Origin: Colius striatus | Lineage: Eukaryota; Chordata; Aves; Coliiformes; Coliidae | Reading direction: 5' to 3' | DNA length: 64,000 nucleotides | Assembly (NCBI RefSeq): GCF_028858725.1 | Contig: NC_084772.1 | Coordinates: forward strand, 21,677,548-21,741,547 | In this document: piece by piece, positions 40,601 through 50,200 of the stretch | Position numbering within the stretch: position 1 is the stretch's first letter | How the letters are laid out: each line of letters begins with the position of its first letter | Made by a program: the position numbers and the translations under genes | Notes under the pieces: model-generated | The model's input: only the letters and a program-made list of their open reading frames with translations | Database searches by the model: none | What the model was told of the DNA's origin: nothing

Positions 40601-42334
40601 AGAAACTAAAGCTGGGATTGCATTTAACAGGCAGAAAATCAGTACATGAAAAAAAGCTCTTTCCCATGTCTGTCTCCAACAGATACTCTTTCACTTACCT
40701 ACAAACGATTCTGAGGATGCTGCCTGGTGCTCTGCACCACCCTGTCCAGCTGGCTTGACTGAATCTCCCACCTAGAAGCCAAACAAAAACATAACAGTCT
40801 TAGATGTCTATTGCACGCCTTTACAAACCCACTTCCTGCAAAGCAGCCCTGCAGACTGAAGCAACTGAAGGGAAATTGACACCAAGCTCCCACATGGTTG
40901 TGGTAAATCAGAGATTTTAGGGCACCTTACAGGAAACCTAAGTACAGTTATCTTCATTTCATGCTGAGATCAAAGCTCCTTGTTCCCCAGTCGCCCCAGA
41001 GATCAGCAGTAGCACCAGGGGCAGAATTTCTGTCTGTCCCGTCCCTTCTGTGGAGCCTCACTGCTGGAAATACTCGAGGACATGTCAAAATGTTGGAGCC
41101 TTTTCTAACTAAATCCCTTTTTTTTGGGATTGTCCCAAATCCAAACCATACTTGACCATTTTTAGTCTGCAACAATGAAACACAAGGGAATAAAAGGGAA
41201 AAAATATCTTATTTCTGCACCACAGACCTCTCAGCTTCAGCTTACTCCTGCAGCACTGGTTTCTCTTTTCACTTATCATGAGAACAGTGTTTCTGAGACA
41301 TTCATTGTCCAGTTGCTGTAGGAAGGGTCCTGATGGAACCCACCGCCTCCAGGGATCTGCTGTGATGCCCAGCCTGACCACCACGCCCCGAACCACCCGC
41401 CCCTACCTCCAGGAGGAGGTCAGTCAGGTTCTGATGGTGATCCAGAAGGCGCAGAGCTGCTTCCTGGAGCTCTGCTCCACTCCCAAAGGTGCTTTTTCGT
41501 TTCCTGGCTCTTCCTGCTGAGAATTGGGATTTTTTTAATAAGCACAGCTTGCTCCAACAGCCCCCCAAGGGCACCTCCCCCTCTCTGCTGCTACAGCACA
41601 CTGACAGGATGATGGCAGCTGCTGCCAGCCCCATGTTAGCCAGCAGCATGACAGGAGTAGCACAGGGTGTTCCTGTATGGTTTGCTCCAGGCAGCGGTGC
41701 AGCAGCATGAGCAGCCCAGTGCAGCCAAAGCCCTGCCAGATACTCTGAGCCATTGGCCCAGAGTGCTGCCCTGACATCCCCACCCCAGGCCAGGAGCCAC
41801 AACAGGAAGGCCACCAGCCTTTAGTAGAGGGTTTCTGGGAGAAGCTGAGGCGAGGGGCTGTGGCGAGGGGCTGAGGCGAGGGGTGAGGCGAGGGGCTGAG
41901 GCGAGGGGCTGAGGCGAGGGGCTGAGGCGAGGGGCTGTGGCGAGGGGCTGAGGCGAGGGGCTGTGGCGAGGGGCTGAGCAGGAGCTGAGGTGAGGGGCTG
42001 AGGCGAGGGGCTGAGCAGGAGCTGAGGTGAGGGGCTGAGGCGAGGGGCTGAGCAGGAGCTGAGGTGAGGGGCTGAGGTGAGGGGCTGAGGCGAGGGGCTG
42101 AGCAGGAGCTGAGGTGAGGGGCTCTGGCGAGGGGCTGCAAAGAGCCCAGAGCACCACACAGGCCGGAGGAGGGGGGATGCATGAGGGCAGAGAGGAGACA
42201 TTCACCCCTCCCTTCCTCTTGCCCATCCCTGCGGGAAGCGCCAGGCCAGGAGCTCACAGAGAAGAGCCGCGGCTGGGCCCCAGCCCAGACGTACCCAGCA
42301 GGTCCCGCCACGTCCTCCCGCCCGGACCCGCCAT
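7647..42334 (-). CDS. FANCA: FANCA, Fanconi anaemia core complex subunit, complete 43-exon gene
   Basis: Nuclear scaffold of the Fanconi core complex (with FANCG and FAAP20), which supports FANCD2/FANCI monoubiquitination at interstrand crosslinks. Coding exons 1-43: 42295-42334, 41407-41516, 40699-40771, 40116-40258, 39503-39598, 37417-37490, 36268-36380, 35579-35661, 35119-35152, 32678-32744, 31973-32085, 30980-31056, 30379-30520, 29692-29825, 28626-28736, 27606-27701, 27450-27509, 25959-26047, 25493-25553, 25346-25395, 24167-24243, 22328-22432, 21623-21765, 21078-21148, 19581-19680, 18602-18801, 18351-18447, 17959-18135, 16915-16988, 16363-16491, 15819-15885, 15431-15597, 14742-14847, 14391-14450, 13890-13994, 13334-13446, 12434-12575, 10567-10629, 9417-9522, 8996-9071, 8484-8619, 8111-8203, 7647-7754. 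Total 4,281 nt, 1,426 residues (human 1,455), frame continuous. Telling matches: [11 protein letters not shown] (exon 4), [11 protein letters not shown]-like [11 protein letters not shown] (16), FRRPYY (19), ASGGCDGDL (30), SYDITAHFF (34). About 31 exons have the human length as I remember it. Exon 1 is half the human length; a basic RKRK at residues 18-21 may serve as the nuclear signal. Introns 7 and 37 use GC donors. Confidence 0.96.
10874..10934 (+). mobile_element. CR1 LINE 3' terminus in FANCA intron 37
   Basis: GTTGGACTCGATCTAAAAGG, TCTTTGCCAACCAAACTGAT and the terminal TTCTGTGATTCT are the CR1 3' end, including its ATTCTRTGATTCT-type tail. Only about 60 bp remain. It is antisense to FANCA. 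Confidence 0.85.
18130..18179 (-). repeat. 25-bp direct duplication of the FANCA exon 28 splice acceptor
   Basis: Plus-strand units 18130-18154 and 18155-18179 both begin CTGCAGCTGAAACA and end GGCACAACC, differing at one base; a third copy starts at 18180 and breaks off. On the minus strand each full unit carries the acceptor TTTCAG followed by CTGCAG. The inner copy is the one in frame with exon 28. Confidence 0.9.
23842..23887 (+). repeat. Two-copy 21-bp tandem repeat in FANCA intron 21
   Basis: CCCAGGCCAGCCAGGGATCA followed by G is repeated directly next to itself. It is an intronic short duplication with no sign of function. Confidence 0.8.
27770..28193 (+). mobile_element. Solitary LTR of an avian endogenous retrovirus in FANCA intron 15
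   Basis: The block from about 27770 to 28193 resembles a widespread avian ERV LTR. It has a proximal segment with GTTGATAACACACTGATG and TTTTAGTTGTTGCC, a pyrimidine-rich middle, and the characteristic end with GGTGGTGGCTGGGTGAGTGA and GCTGGCTGGGGTTCAACC. No gag, pol or env homology flanks it, so it looks like a solo LTR left by recombination. It is shorter than the family form I remember, diverged, and looks old. It is antisense to FANCA. The exact left edge is uncertain, and I cannot assign the ERV class with confidence. Confidence 0.7.
41835..42135 (-). repeat. GC-rich minisatellite in FANCA intron 1
   Basis: About 300 bp of units based on GAGGCGAGGGGCT alternate with AGCAGGAGCTGAGGTG. 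Twelve or more copies are arranged in higher-order groups near 41870-41985 and 41985-42115. All long reading frames here are repeat artefacts. It lies 160-460 bp inside the gene, between coding exon 1 and exon 2, so array length changes would not touch coding sequence. Confidence 0.9.
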
Positions 42335-42480
42335 GACGGCAGCTCGCGCCACACAAACCCGCCCGCGCTGCGCCGCCATTGGCTGGAGCCGAGGGACGCT
42401 GCGGCCGCTCATTGGCTGGCGCCGAGGGACGCTGCGGCCGCTCATTGGCTGGCGCCGAGGGAGGGCGGGCGGTGCTGGAG
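42335..42480 (-). promoter_or_regulatory. FANCA: FANCA promoter with three CCAAT boxes in 33-bp repeats
   Basis: The sequence just upstream of the FANCA start codon is CpG-rich and TATA-less. ATTGG (CCAAT on the FANCA strand) occurs at 42378-42382, 42411-42415 and 42444-42448, exactly 33 bp apart and 44-110 bp from the ATG. Each is embedded in a near-identical unit containing GAGGGACGCTGCGGCCGCTC. Spaced CCAAT boxes are typical NF-Y sites. NF-Y binding is inferred. Confidence 0.8.
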
Positions 42481-42483
42481 CCC

Positions 42484-43122
42484 AGGCTGCCAGAGCTGGG
42501 GCTGGAAGGGCCCTGCAGAGCTGCTCCAGCCCCAGCCCCTGCTCCAGCAGCTGCCCCTGGCTCAGGGGCACAGGAACGTGTCTAGCTGGGGTTGGAAACC
42601 TCCCGAGAAGGAGCCTCCACACCCTCCCTGGGCAGCCTGGGCCAGGGCTCCCTCACCTCAGCACCAAAGGACTTGCTCCTCCTGTGCCAGGGGCACTGCC
42701 TGTGCTCCAGCCTGTACCCGGTTACCCCTTGGCCTGGCACTAGCCAACACAGAGCAAAGCCCATCCTCATCCTCCTGACACCCACCCTTTAGGTACGTGT
42801 AGGTGTTGCTGAGGTGCCCCTGAGCTCAGGCTTCTCCTCCCCAGTCTCAGCAGCCCCAGGGCTGCAGCCTTTCCTCCTCACACACATGTTCCAGCCCCTC
42901 AGCATCTTGGTGTCCCTGCACTGGCCTCTCTGCAGCTGGGGAGCCCAGAGCTGGGCACAGGATCCAGATGAGGGCTCAGCAGGGCAGAGCAGAGAGGAGA
43001 GCCCTCTCTCCACCTGCTGCTCACACTCTTCTTAATGCCCCCAGGAAGCCGTTGGCTTCTTGCCCATGAGGGCACACTGCTGCTTGTGTTTAGTTTGTTA
43101 TCAACCAGGGCTCCCAGAACCA
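42484..43122 (-). mobile_element. CR1 LINE, 3' part of about 640 bp
   Basis: Antisense CR1 landmarks follow in order. GGGGCTGGAAGGGCCCTGCA is at the 3' end, then CTCCCTGGGCAGCCTGGGCC and CCCTCACCTCAGCACCAAAG. The inner part has CCCCTCAGCATCTTGGTGTC, GGGAGCCCAGAGCTGGGCAC and GAAGCCGTTGGCTTCTTGCC. It is 5'-truncated. The 3' end abuts the FANCA promoter within about 40 bp of its outermost CCAAT box. It shares diagnostic internal blocks with the copy at 56878-57307. Confidence 0.9.
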
Positions 43123-44562
43123 CACTTCTGAATGGCTTTAAACCCCTGATGCCATCGTCAAGTTGGTGGCAGTGAGAGGTTTTGGAAGGGCACAGCAAGA
43201 GGCAGCATTTGCCCTCTGTGCCCCACGGCTGGGGAGCTGAGGCAGCCCCAGGACACAAAGCAAATCCAAACCTCTCCCACAGCAGCCCTGTGTGGGGGGA
43301 GCTGCGAGGTGGGGGGGGGGGGGTGGACTGCACAGGGGAACAGAGGACACAGGGACAGCTGAGAGAGCAGGGACACGGGTGGGAGTGGGGCTGTGGGATG
43401 TGACATCTCAGTGTGCGTGAGAACAGGCTCTGTTGGGAGTGGAAGCACAGCCAGGCTGGGGATTGGTACTAGAGGAACTGGGGGGAGTCAGATGAGGTTA
43501 AGACAGTAATTAACATGATTAAGAAGTCAGAAGGATCATCTGCCATAGAATGATCTGCCACAGTCTCTGGCAGATCTGTGTGGAGCCAGGTACAGCTGTG
43601 GTGAGAGCAGCACCTGGCCCAAAGGCAGTAACATGGGACTGGCAGCTCTGCAGGAGGGCAGGAAAGCCTGTGGGCTCACTCCTTTTGTGCAGAGAAAGGC
43701 TTGGCCTGGCTGTTAGCAGCTGGGCAGGGGGAGGGCCAAACCCCAGAGACCTTTGGGACTGAGGAGCTCTTACATTGTCCAAGCCCCAGGAGCCTGGTGC
43801 CTTCTAACAGATGCGATGCTGCAGATCTGTTCTTGCCCCAGGCCAGGGTGTAGGGCAGCAGTGGTAAATACAGCAGGATGAGGCTCCATGTCCCCTGTGG
43901 GGAGACCAAAGTGCAAGTGCTGGGGCAGGGGCCTGACTGCTTGGGGCTGGTCAGGGTGTTAGAGGGAACCAGAAGGTGAGGAAGCAGTGAATATGATTCT
44001 CTGATACCCTGGGCACAGCCAAAGACTCACCTCTGATTTTACCAAAGAAGAAAAACCAGGGGCAAATCGATGGCCAGATCAACCAGAAACCCTCCAAGGG
44101 GTTGTGGGGAGATGCAGCTGAGAGCTTGGCATTGCTACCCAGAGCTGCAGTGTTCAGGCAGCTCCTCCAGCTGTGGCCCCCTTGGAGGGCACACCACAGG
44201 AATGGGCTGCCATGGAGAACACGCTCCTTCCACAGCCCCCAGTTTACTGCAGGAAGTTGAGGCAGGTGCATCCAACCCCACGGGTGCTCTGTGCACTCCT
44301 CCCGGGCTCCTGGAGCATTTCAAGGAAGTTTTTTTGCATAGGACAGATGAAAGCCATGTGCATGTGTTACCCACCAGCAGACGAGGCGTGCAGCACGCAG
44401 CCCTGCCACAGGCTGTGAGGAAGGGCTCTGCCCCTCCATCCCGGCTCCGTGGCAGGGGGCTGCGACACCTAACCCTCCCCTAGTGCTCTGCCACCATTTC
44501 CCAGCCTGTTCCTTTTCCTTCCTCCCCCCATTTCTTTCACTGTTAATTCTCTTTCCCCTGTG

Positions 44563-44584
44563 CACACACACACACACACACACA
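44563..44584 (+). repeat. (CA)n microsatellite
   Basis: A perfect CA dinucleotide tract of about 11 units lies between a pyrimidine-rich stretch and an AT-rich patch. Confidence 0.95.
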
Positions 44585-44810
44585 CTTGGCTTTCGGTTGA
44601 TTTTTTCCAAGGCAGTAGCTTTTAATTACATCTCGATTTCATATTAATCACAGTTTTACCCAGAGCAAAGGGCTTTGTGCTTTATAATTCAAATGCATCC
44701 GGATCAGGCTGGGTTCCGGGCGCGTTGTCCCCGCTGCGTCGCCGTCGGTGCCGTCCTGGCTGTGCCTGCAGGCGCTGGAAGGTGTTGCGGGGCGCAGGAA
44801 GCCGACGGCC

Positions 44811-44850
44811 GGCACGGCACGGCACGGCACGGCACGGCACGGCACGGCAC
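44811..44850 (+). repeat. (GGCAC)8 pentanucleotide microsatellite
   Basis: Eight perfect head-to-tail GGCAC units. A perfect array of this length is expected to be polymorphic. No gene is nearby. Confidence 0.95.
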
Positions 44851-46229
44851 GGCCCTGCTGCAGCAGGCAGCACGCTCACCTTTCCCCCTTCTAAAGCGGC
44901 TTCCCGAGCAAGCTGCAAAGCCGGGTGGAGGCGAGTGTCGCATTCAAATGTCGCTTGGTGCAGACCCGGACGTCAGCGCTGCAGCCAGGCAGCTCCGGGG
45001 GATGGAGCCAGGCAGCTCTGCGCTGGATCTGGCCAGGACTGAAGCTCCCAGCACCCTGCAACATGCTCCCAGCCCGGCACTGATGCATTTGAGCAATGCC
45101 AGAGATGCTGAAACACTTTGGACCACCTGTACCCATCCTCGCCCTTCCCAAACCCCGGGGGATCGTGCAGGGCTGCATTTCCCAGCTGTGCAACTCTCTT
45201 CTCCCATTTCCTTCCCCAGAGACAGAGCCGACACTGCTCAGGGTCTCCAGGGTGAGCATTGGAGGGCATTTCTCTCCTATGGCACTGCAGGCACTGGCCC
45301 AAACTCTTTGCTGGAGGTCTCCATCCTCGAGGCAGCTCTTTGGCTGTGTGGGATAGATGAGTGCCCACGTACCAGCTCTGTTCCTCTCCCAGCATGGCTC
45401 TAGGGTTGGCCCCAGTTTATGGTCATGGGTTAATGGAGCTGAGACGGGTGTTCATGCACCTTCCATCATGGAAATGGGAAGCTCATCATAAAAAGAGCTT
45501 TAATTTGCTCTAGCTGACCTTTCACGATGGGCTGGCTGTCCTTTCTTGCTCTGCCAGAACCATCCTGCCTGCCCCATGGATCCAGAGGGACCTGCTGGTG
45601 CCTGGGTGTGAGCCCACTGTCAGCACCATGCCACACCGAGCCTTTCCTGGTGGCTGTGGGATGTCGTCCTCCCCACACCACGTTCCCATGGGACATCATC
45701 TCCCTGGTGACACCAGCCCCACCTCAGCTGGCTTCTGTTGCTCCTGGCCATGCCCAAACCACCCCGCAGCATCCAGAGCTGTTCCCCAGATGGAAGTTAT
45801 GTTGTCCCTGTCCTTCTGCCAGCTTCCCAGAGCAGCTGAGCCCAGCTCCCCAGGGCTCCCCTCCCTTTCCCACCACCCTGCAGCCTTCACAGGCTCAGAG
45901 CCTCGCTGCAGGCGTTCCTGAGGCTGCTAATGAGGAAGAAGCTCTGCCTGGTGGGAGGCTGTGGCCATCTTTCCACAGATGACCTCCTGGCTCTGAGGCC
46001 CACACCTGGCTACCCCACACGTCACACATGGGGCCAGGACCTCTCAGGGAGCAGAAGCCATAACCACATCCTCTGAGGGATTCTCCAGGGAACTGGGGTC
46101 TCCCAGCAATGCCCAGCACCCTGCACTCTGGGGACACTCAAACCCAGTGTCACGCACCCTTAGTCCCGTACCCTCACCCAGCATCCTGCCAGTCTGCCCA
46201 GGCTGGGCCCTACTGTGCCATACCATACC

Positions 46230-46530
46230 TGTGTCATACAGTACCGTACTGAGCCATGCTGTCCTGAGCCATGCCAAGTTGTACTGAGCCATACTGAACC
46301 ATGCCCTACTGCGCTGTACTGAGCCGTTGCTGTGCTGTACTGAGCCATGGCATACTGTGCTGTACCGAGCCGTGCTGTGCTGTACTGAGCTGTGCCATAC
46401 CATGCTGTACCGAGCCGTACCGAGCTATGCAGAGCTGTACCGTTCCGTACCGAGCCACGCAGCGCCATATCGCTCTGTACCGAGTCATGCAGTGCCATAC
46501 CGCTCCGCACCGCTCCGTACCGAGCCGTGC
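46230..46530 (+). repeat. Degenerate minisatellite upstream of SPIRE2
   Basis: About 300 bp is composed of imperfect units of roughly 15-21 bp built on TGTACTGAGCCATGC / CCGTACCGAGCCGTGC. The left units are TA-rich and the right ones become GC-rich towards the SPIRE2 CpG island. The many overlapping reading frames on both strands are a by-product of the repeat. Confidence 0.85.
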
Positions 46531-46539
46531 CGTGCCCCT

Positions 46540-46701
46540 GTGCCCGCCGCGTCGCCTGCCGGTGTCCGCCCCCGGGCGGTGTCGCAGGCGGGGCCGAGCC
46601 GCGGGCGCAGGGGCGGGTCGATCCGCCGCTCCGCTCCTCCGCTGCGCCCCTGCCGCGTCCCGTCGCCCCGTCCCGCCCCTCCCGGGGCCCCGCCCGCCCG
46701 T

Positions 46702-46746
<45 letters not shown>

Positions 46747-47250
46747 TCGCGCGGGGATGGGGCGATGGCGCGGGCGGGCGGCGGGACCCCGCGGGAGCTG
46801 TCCCTGGAGGAGGTGCTGAAGTGCTACGAGCAGCCGCTGAACGAGGAGCAGGCCTGGGCGCTGTGCTTCCAGAGCTGCCGCGCCGCCGCCGCCGCCGCCC
46901 CCGCCGCGCCCGCCGCGCCGCTCCGCACCGCCGACATCCGCCTCCGCGGCGACGGCAGCGTCGTGCTGCCCGCACCGCCCGCCGGTAAGTCAGCGCCGCA
47001 GCGCCGCAGCGCGGGGGCACGGTGGGGACGGGAGGGGAGCCGGCAGCGGGCAGCGCTCGCCGGCCCCGGCACTGACCGACCGACCGACCGACGGTGGGAT
47101 GCACCGGCACGGGGATTTACCGGCCCCGGCAGGGGGCGCTGCGCCGCGCCGCTCGCCCCGGGGCCGCGGGGGGATATCGGCAACGGGGGCAGGGCTGGCG
47201 CCTGCCGGCGGGCACCGGCGCCGGTGGAGAGGGACCCGCACCGGGGCGGC
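46540..47250 (+). promoter_or_regulatory. SPIRE2: SPIRE2 CpG-island promoter and leader
   Basis: Dense CpG begins near 46540 and continues through coding exon 1 into intron 1. No TATA box is visible. A CGG/GGC tract of about 45 bp (46702-46746) sits 19 bp upstream of the ATG. The transcription start cannot be fixed from sequence. Confidence 0.7.
46702..46746 (+). repeat. CGG trinucleotide repeat in the SPIRE2 5' leader
   Basis: About 15 near-perfect GGC/CGG units end 19 bp before the start codon. The frame that enters SPIRE2 in phase is open through the tract and reads it as alanine. If the transcript starts upstream, as the island suggests, the repeat lies in the 5' untranslated region. Confidence 0.9.
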
Positions 47251-50200
47251 GAAGCGGCACCGGCAAGGGGAACGGGGGGACTGGTGTCGTCAGCACTGGC
47301 GGCGGGGGACTGGTGCGGCATTGGGGGAACCGGCTGCATTGGGGGTGCAGCACCGGAGAGGCTGGGAGGAAGGGAGAGGATTGGCAACTGGCACTGGGGG
47401 ATAGGAAGGCGGCGTTGGCACCGATGGGAATAGGGGAAGCCAAGCCCCAGCACTGGCAAGGGGGACCGGCACTGGCACTGGCACAGGCACTGGCACTGGC
47501 ACAGGCGGGCCCATGGCTGGCACTGCTGGTACTGGAGGTATAGCGACTCGAGGTCCAGGGCCGGTGTGGCACCAACACCGGCAGGACCTGGCCGGGTGGT
47601 CCGGTGAGGCTGGACCTGAGGTGTGCGGCTGTGCAGAATGCCCGTGGCTGCACAGCTCGAGGGATCGGGACCCACCGTGGGGCCCCTTGGGGTGGGCAGG
47701 ACAGACAGACACAGGCACACACCACACACATGGTACATGCTCGGGCACTCCTGCCACACGCTCGGCACCTGCAGGGTCCCCAGCCCGGTGTGCCCCCAGG
47801 TGTGCCCCTCACCCTCCCCAGCCTCCCAGGAGCGGTGGTTTGGGGCAGCACCGTTCCTGACCTTCGGACTCCCGGCCGTGCCCTCTCTGCGGGCGGTTGG
47901 CGCTGCTGGGCAGGGCCGTGGTGGTTCCGGACTGTAATTAGCCCTGGCCGGTCGCCAGCAGCCATGCCGGGTGGCCTGACGCGGTGAGAAGCACCTGTGT
48001 GCCTAATGACAGAGCACGGCAAACGGCTTCACCCGCCTGGCCCCGGGGGGAGGCCAGCGTGCCCCGGCACGGCACACAGTGCTCGGTGCTGCCTGTGGGC
48101 TCCCGGCCGGGCTGGGCAGGGACACGGCAGTGTCAGTGTGTGACCTTGCTGCCAGGCACTGGGCAGGAGATGCTCCCGGGGGCAAGGGCTTGGGTCCAGA
48201 GCAGAGATGGGAGATGGGGAGCAGGCAGCTCGGAGGGGTGCGTGGGGCAGCTCCATGCACAGGCACGGCACGTGTCCGTGGCAGCTGGGCATGGCGTGGT
48301 CACACCAGGTCTGCCAGTCACGCATGGGAATGGCCCCACACCCTTCCCTGAGCTGCCAGGGCCATGTCGTCATGCCAGAGATGGTGCCACTGTGCTTCTG
48401 AGTCCCTCCTGTGCCAGCCTGAGCCATCACCCAGGGGCAACTCTGGGCCCTTTGTTGCAAAGCACAAAGCTGGAAGGGTTCTGGGTGCCCGCCAGCACCT
48501 CTGCAGGCAGTGGCACCAGCCTGGCACGTGGCTCAGCAGCTCCACCTGGGCATGGGGGCTGGATCTGTGCTGGGTGAGCTGGCAGCAAGTGCCTGAGCTG
48601 CTCCAATTCCCTATCCCCTGGGAGCTCCATTGCCAACCATGCTGGAGGGAGCTGCTGAGACTAGCCAGGCTCAGCCCAGCAGCCCAACTCCTGTTGTTTG
48701 CTGAGCCGTGGTTAGTGGGAGGGAGCTTTGGTGTCAGTGGTGGCATCCCAGAGGATGTGCTGCCGTGTCTCCCAGGCAGAGCATCCCAGAGCTGCACTGC
48801 AGTGGGAGCTGGGCATGGCCTGGGGGTGCTAGGGTGATGTTGGGTTTGTGTGTGATACCTCAGCCAGACCCCACATCTCCACCACTCATGCTACCCTTCC
48901 AGTGCAGTGCCTGGCCTGGCTGGCACACAGCCGGTACACAGCCACCACATCCTCACGGCTGCTGCTCACTGCTGCATCGATCAGCTAAATGGGGAGCTAA
49001 TGGCCAGAGCTCCCCTGGGCTGGTGAAGTGGCTCTGCAACTGCTGTCCAGAAAGCAAAGCCCCGGGCCCTGGGGCACTGCCCTTGGAGACACTGCATAAG
49101 CCACTCCTGTTCCTCATCCTGTGGCCATCTGGCTGCTGGGAAGGTCTGAGCTGCCTGTGAGCGTGTCCTGGGCTCATGTGTGTGTGTGGGCACAGTGTTG
49201 TCTGTGTGTGTCACGCTCCAGCTGCGCTGGCTCTGCAGTGGAAAGCGGCATCGTCTGTTTGGCACAGACCATCACCACAGCCCACACCAGGCATGCAGGC
49301 CATGTCCTGTGGGTGATCTGCTGGTCACTGCACCCCTGCCTGCCACTGTCCACACTGACTGGGCCCAGAGGGATGCAGGGGGCACTTCCCTGTGAGTGCA
49401 GAGCTCTCAGCTCCCTCCAACCCCAGGGTGTGGGACAGGAGGTGACACCAAGGGGGATGCCCAGAGTGGGGCCGTAGGTTCCAGCAGTGACTCTGCCCTT
49501 CTCCTCCCCCAGAGATGCCACCGCTGCTGACGCCCTCCATCGAAGCGCAGGTACGTGGGGGCTGCTGCAGGCTGCTGGTGATCTGACTCGTCTGCCATTG
49601 CACCCCAGTGCATGGGTCCCTCGGTTGGGCACCACCGCCTGCCCCACTTGTCCTGCAGTGATGGTGATGGAGTCCTGGGGCACAGCAGGGGGATGAGACC
49701 CAGCACCTAGGGCTGTGGGGCAGGGGGCAACTGGTGCCAGCTGTGTGTGCCGAGGGGCTCCTCTGGCACACCTGGTGTCGGGGTGCAGCCGGGGCCCAGC
49801 CAGTGCCACCTCCCCGCAGATGGTGCAGTCGTTGGGCTTTGCCATCTACCGGGCGCTGGACTGGGGGCTGGATGAGAACGAGGAGCGGGAGCTGAGCCCA
49901 CGGCTGGAGCAGCTCATCGACCTGATGACCAACAGCGACTCGGAGGACAGCAGCTGTGCCACGGCGGACGAGGGCTACGGCGGGCAGGAGGAGGAGGAGG
50001 AGGGGGGTGAGGGGCCACCACGCGCCGTGCGCACCTTCGGGCAGGCCATGCGGTGCTGCGCCGCGCGCCTGGCCGACCCCGCCGAGGCGCAGGCTCACTA
50101 CCAGGCCGTCTGCCGGGCGCTGTTTGCCGAGACCGTGGAGCTGAAAGCCTTCCTCGCCAAGATCCGTGATGCCAAGGAGGTGAGTGTGGGTGCCCGCCGG

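Larger units (their letters stand above)
43123..46229. other. Intergenic region between FANCA and SPIRE2, no gene recognised
   Basis: I see no exon with family resemblance, no RNA gene and no large repeat here. Contents: a homopolymer G tract near 43308-43322, a (CA)n microsatellite at about 44563-44584, an AT-rich patch at about 44588-44700 and a GGCAC pentamer array at 44811-44850. Several open frames of 80-240 codons exist on both strands, but none shows a recognisable domain or splice pattern. Confidence 0.6.

Noticed and set aside
41535-42356. 273-codon minus-strand frame with repeated [13 protein letters not shown] peptides
   Set aside because: It is the intron 1 minisatellite read as protein. 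It is periodic in all frames and shows no homology outside the FANCA exon 1 and 2 pieces.
43308-43322. Poly-G tract as a regulatory G-quadruplex
   Set aside because: A homopolymer run in intergenic DNA far from any transcription start; likely a simple repeat or an assembly-uncertain stretch.
44675-45403. 242-codon plus-strand frame between FANCA and SPIRE2
   Set aside because: It includes the GGCAC array read as a short peptide repeat, has no recognisable domain, and has no matching splice or promoter context.
46160-47110. 316-codon minus-strand and several plus-strand frames around the SPIRE2 start
   Set aside because: They arise from the degenerate minisatellite (Tyr/Thr/Ala/Met-rich periodic peptides) and the CGG tract.
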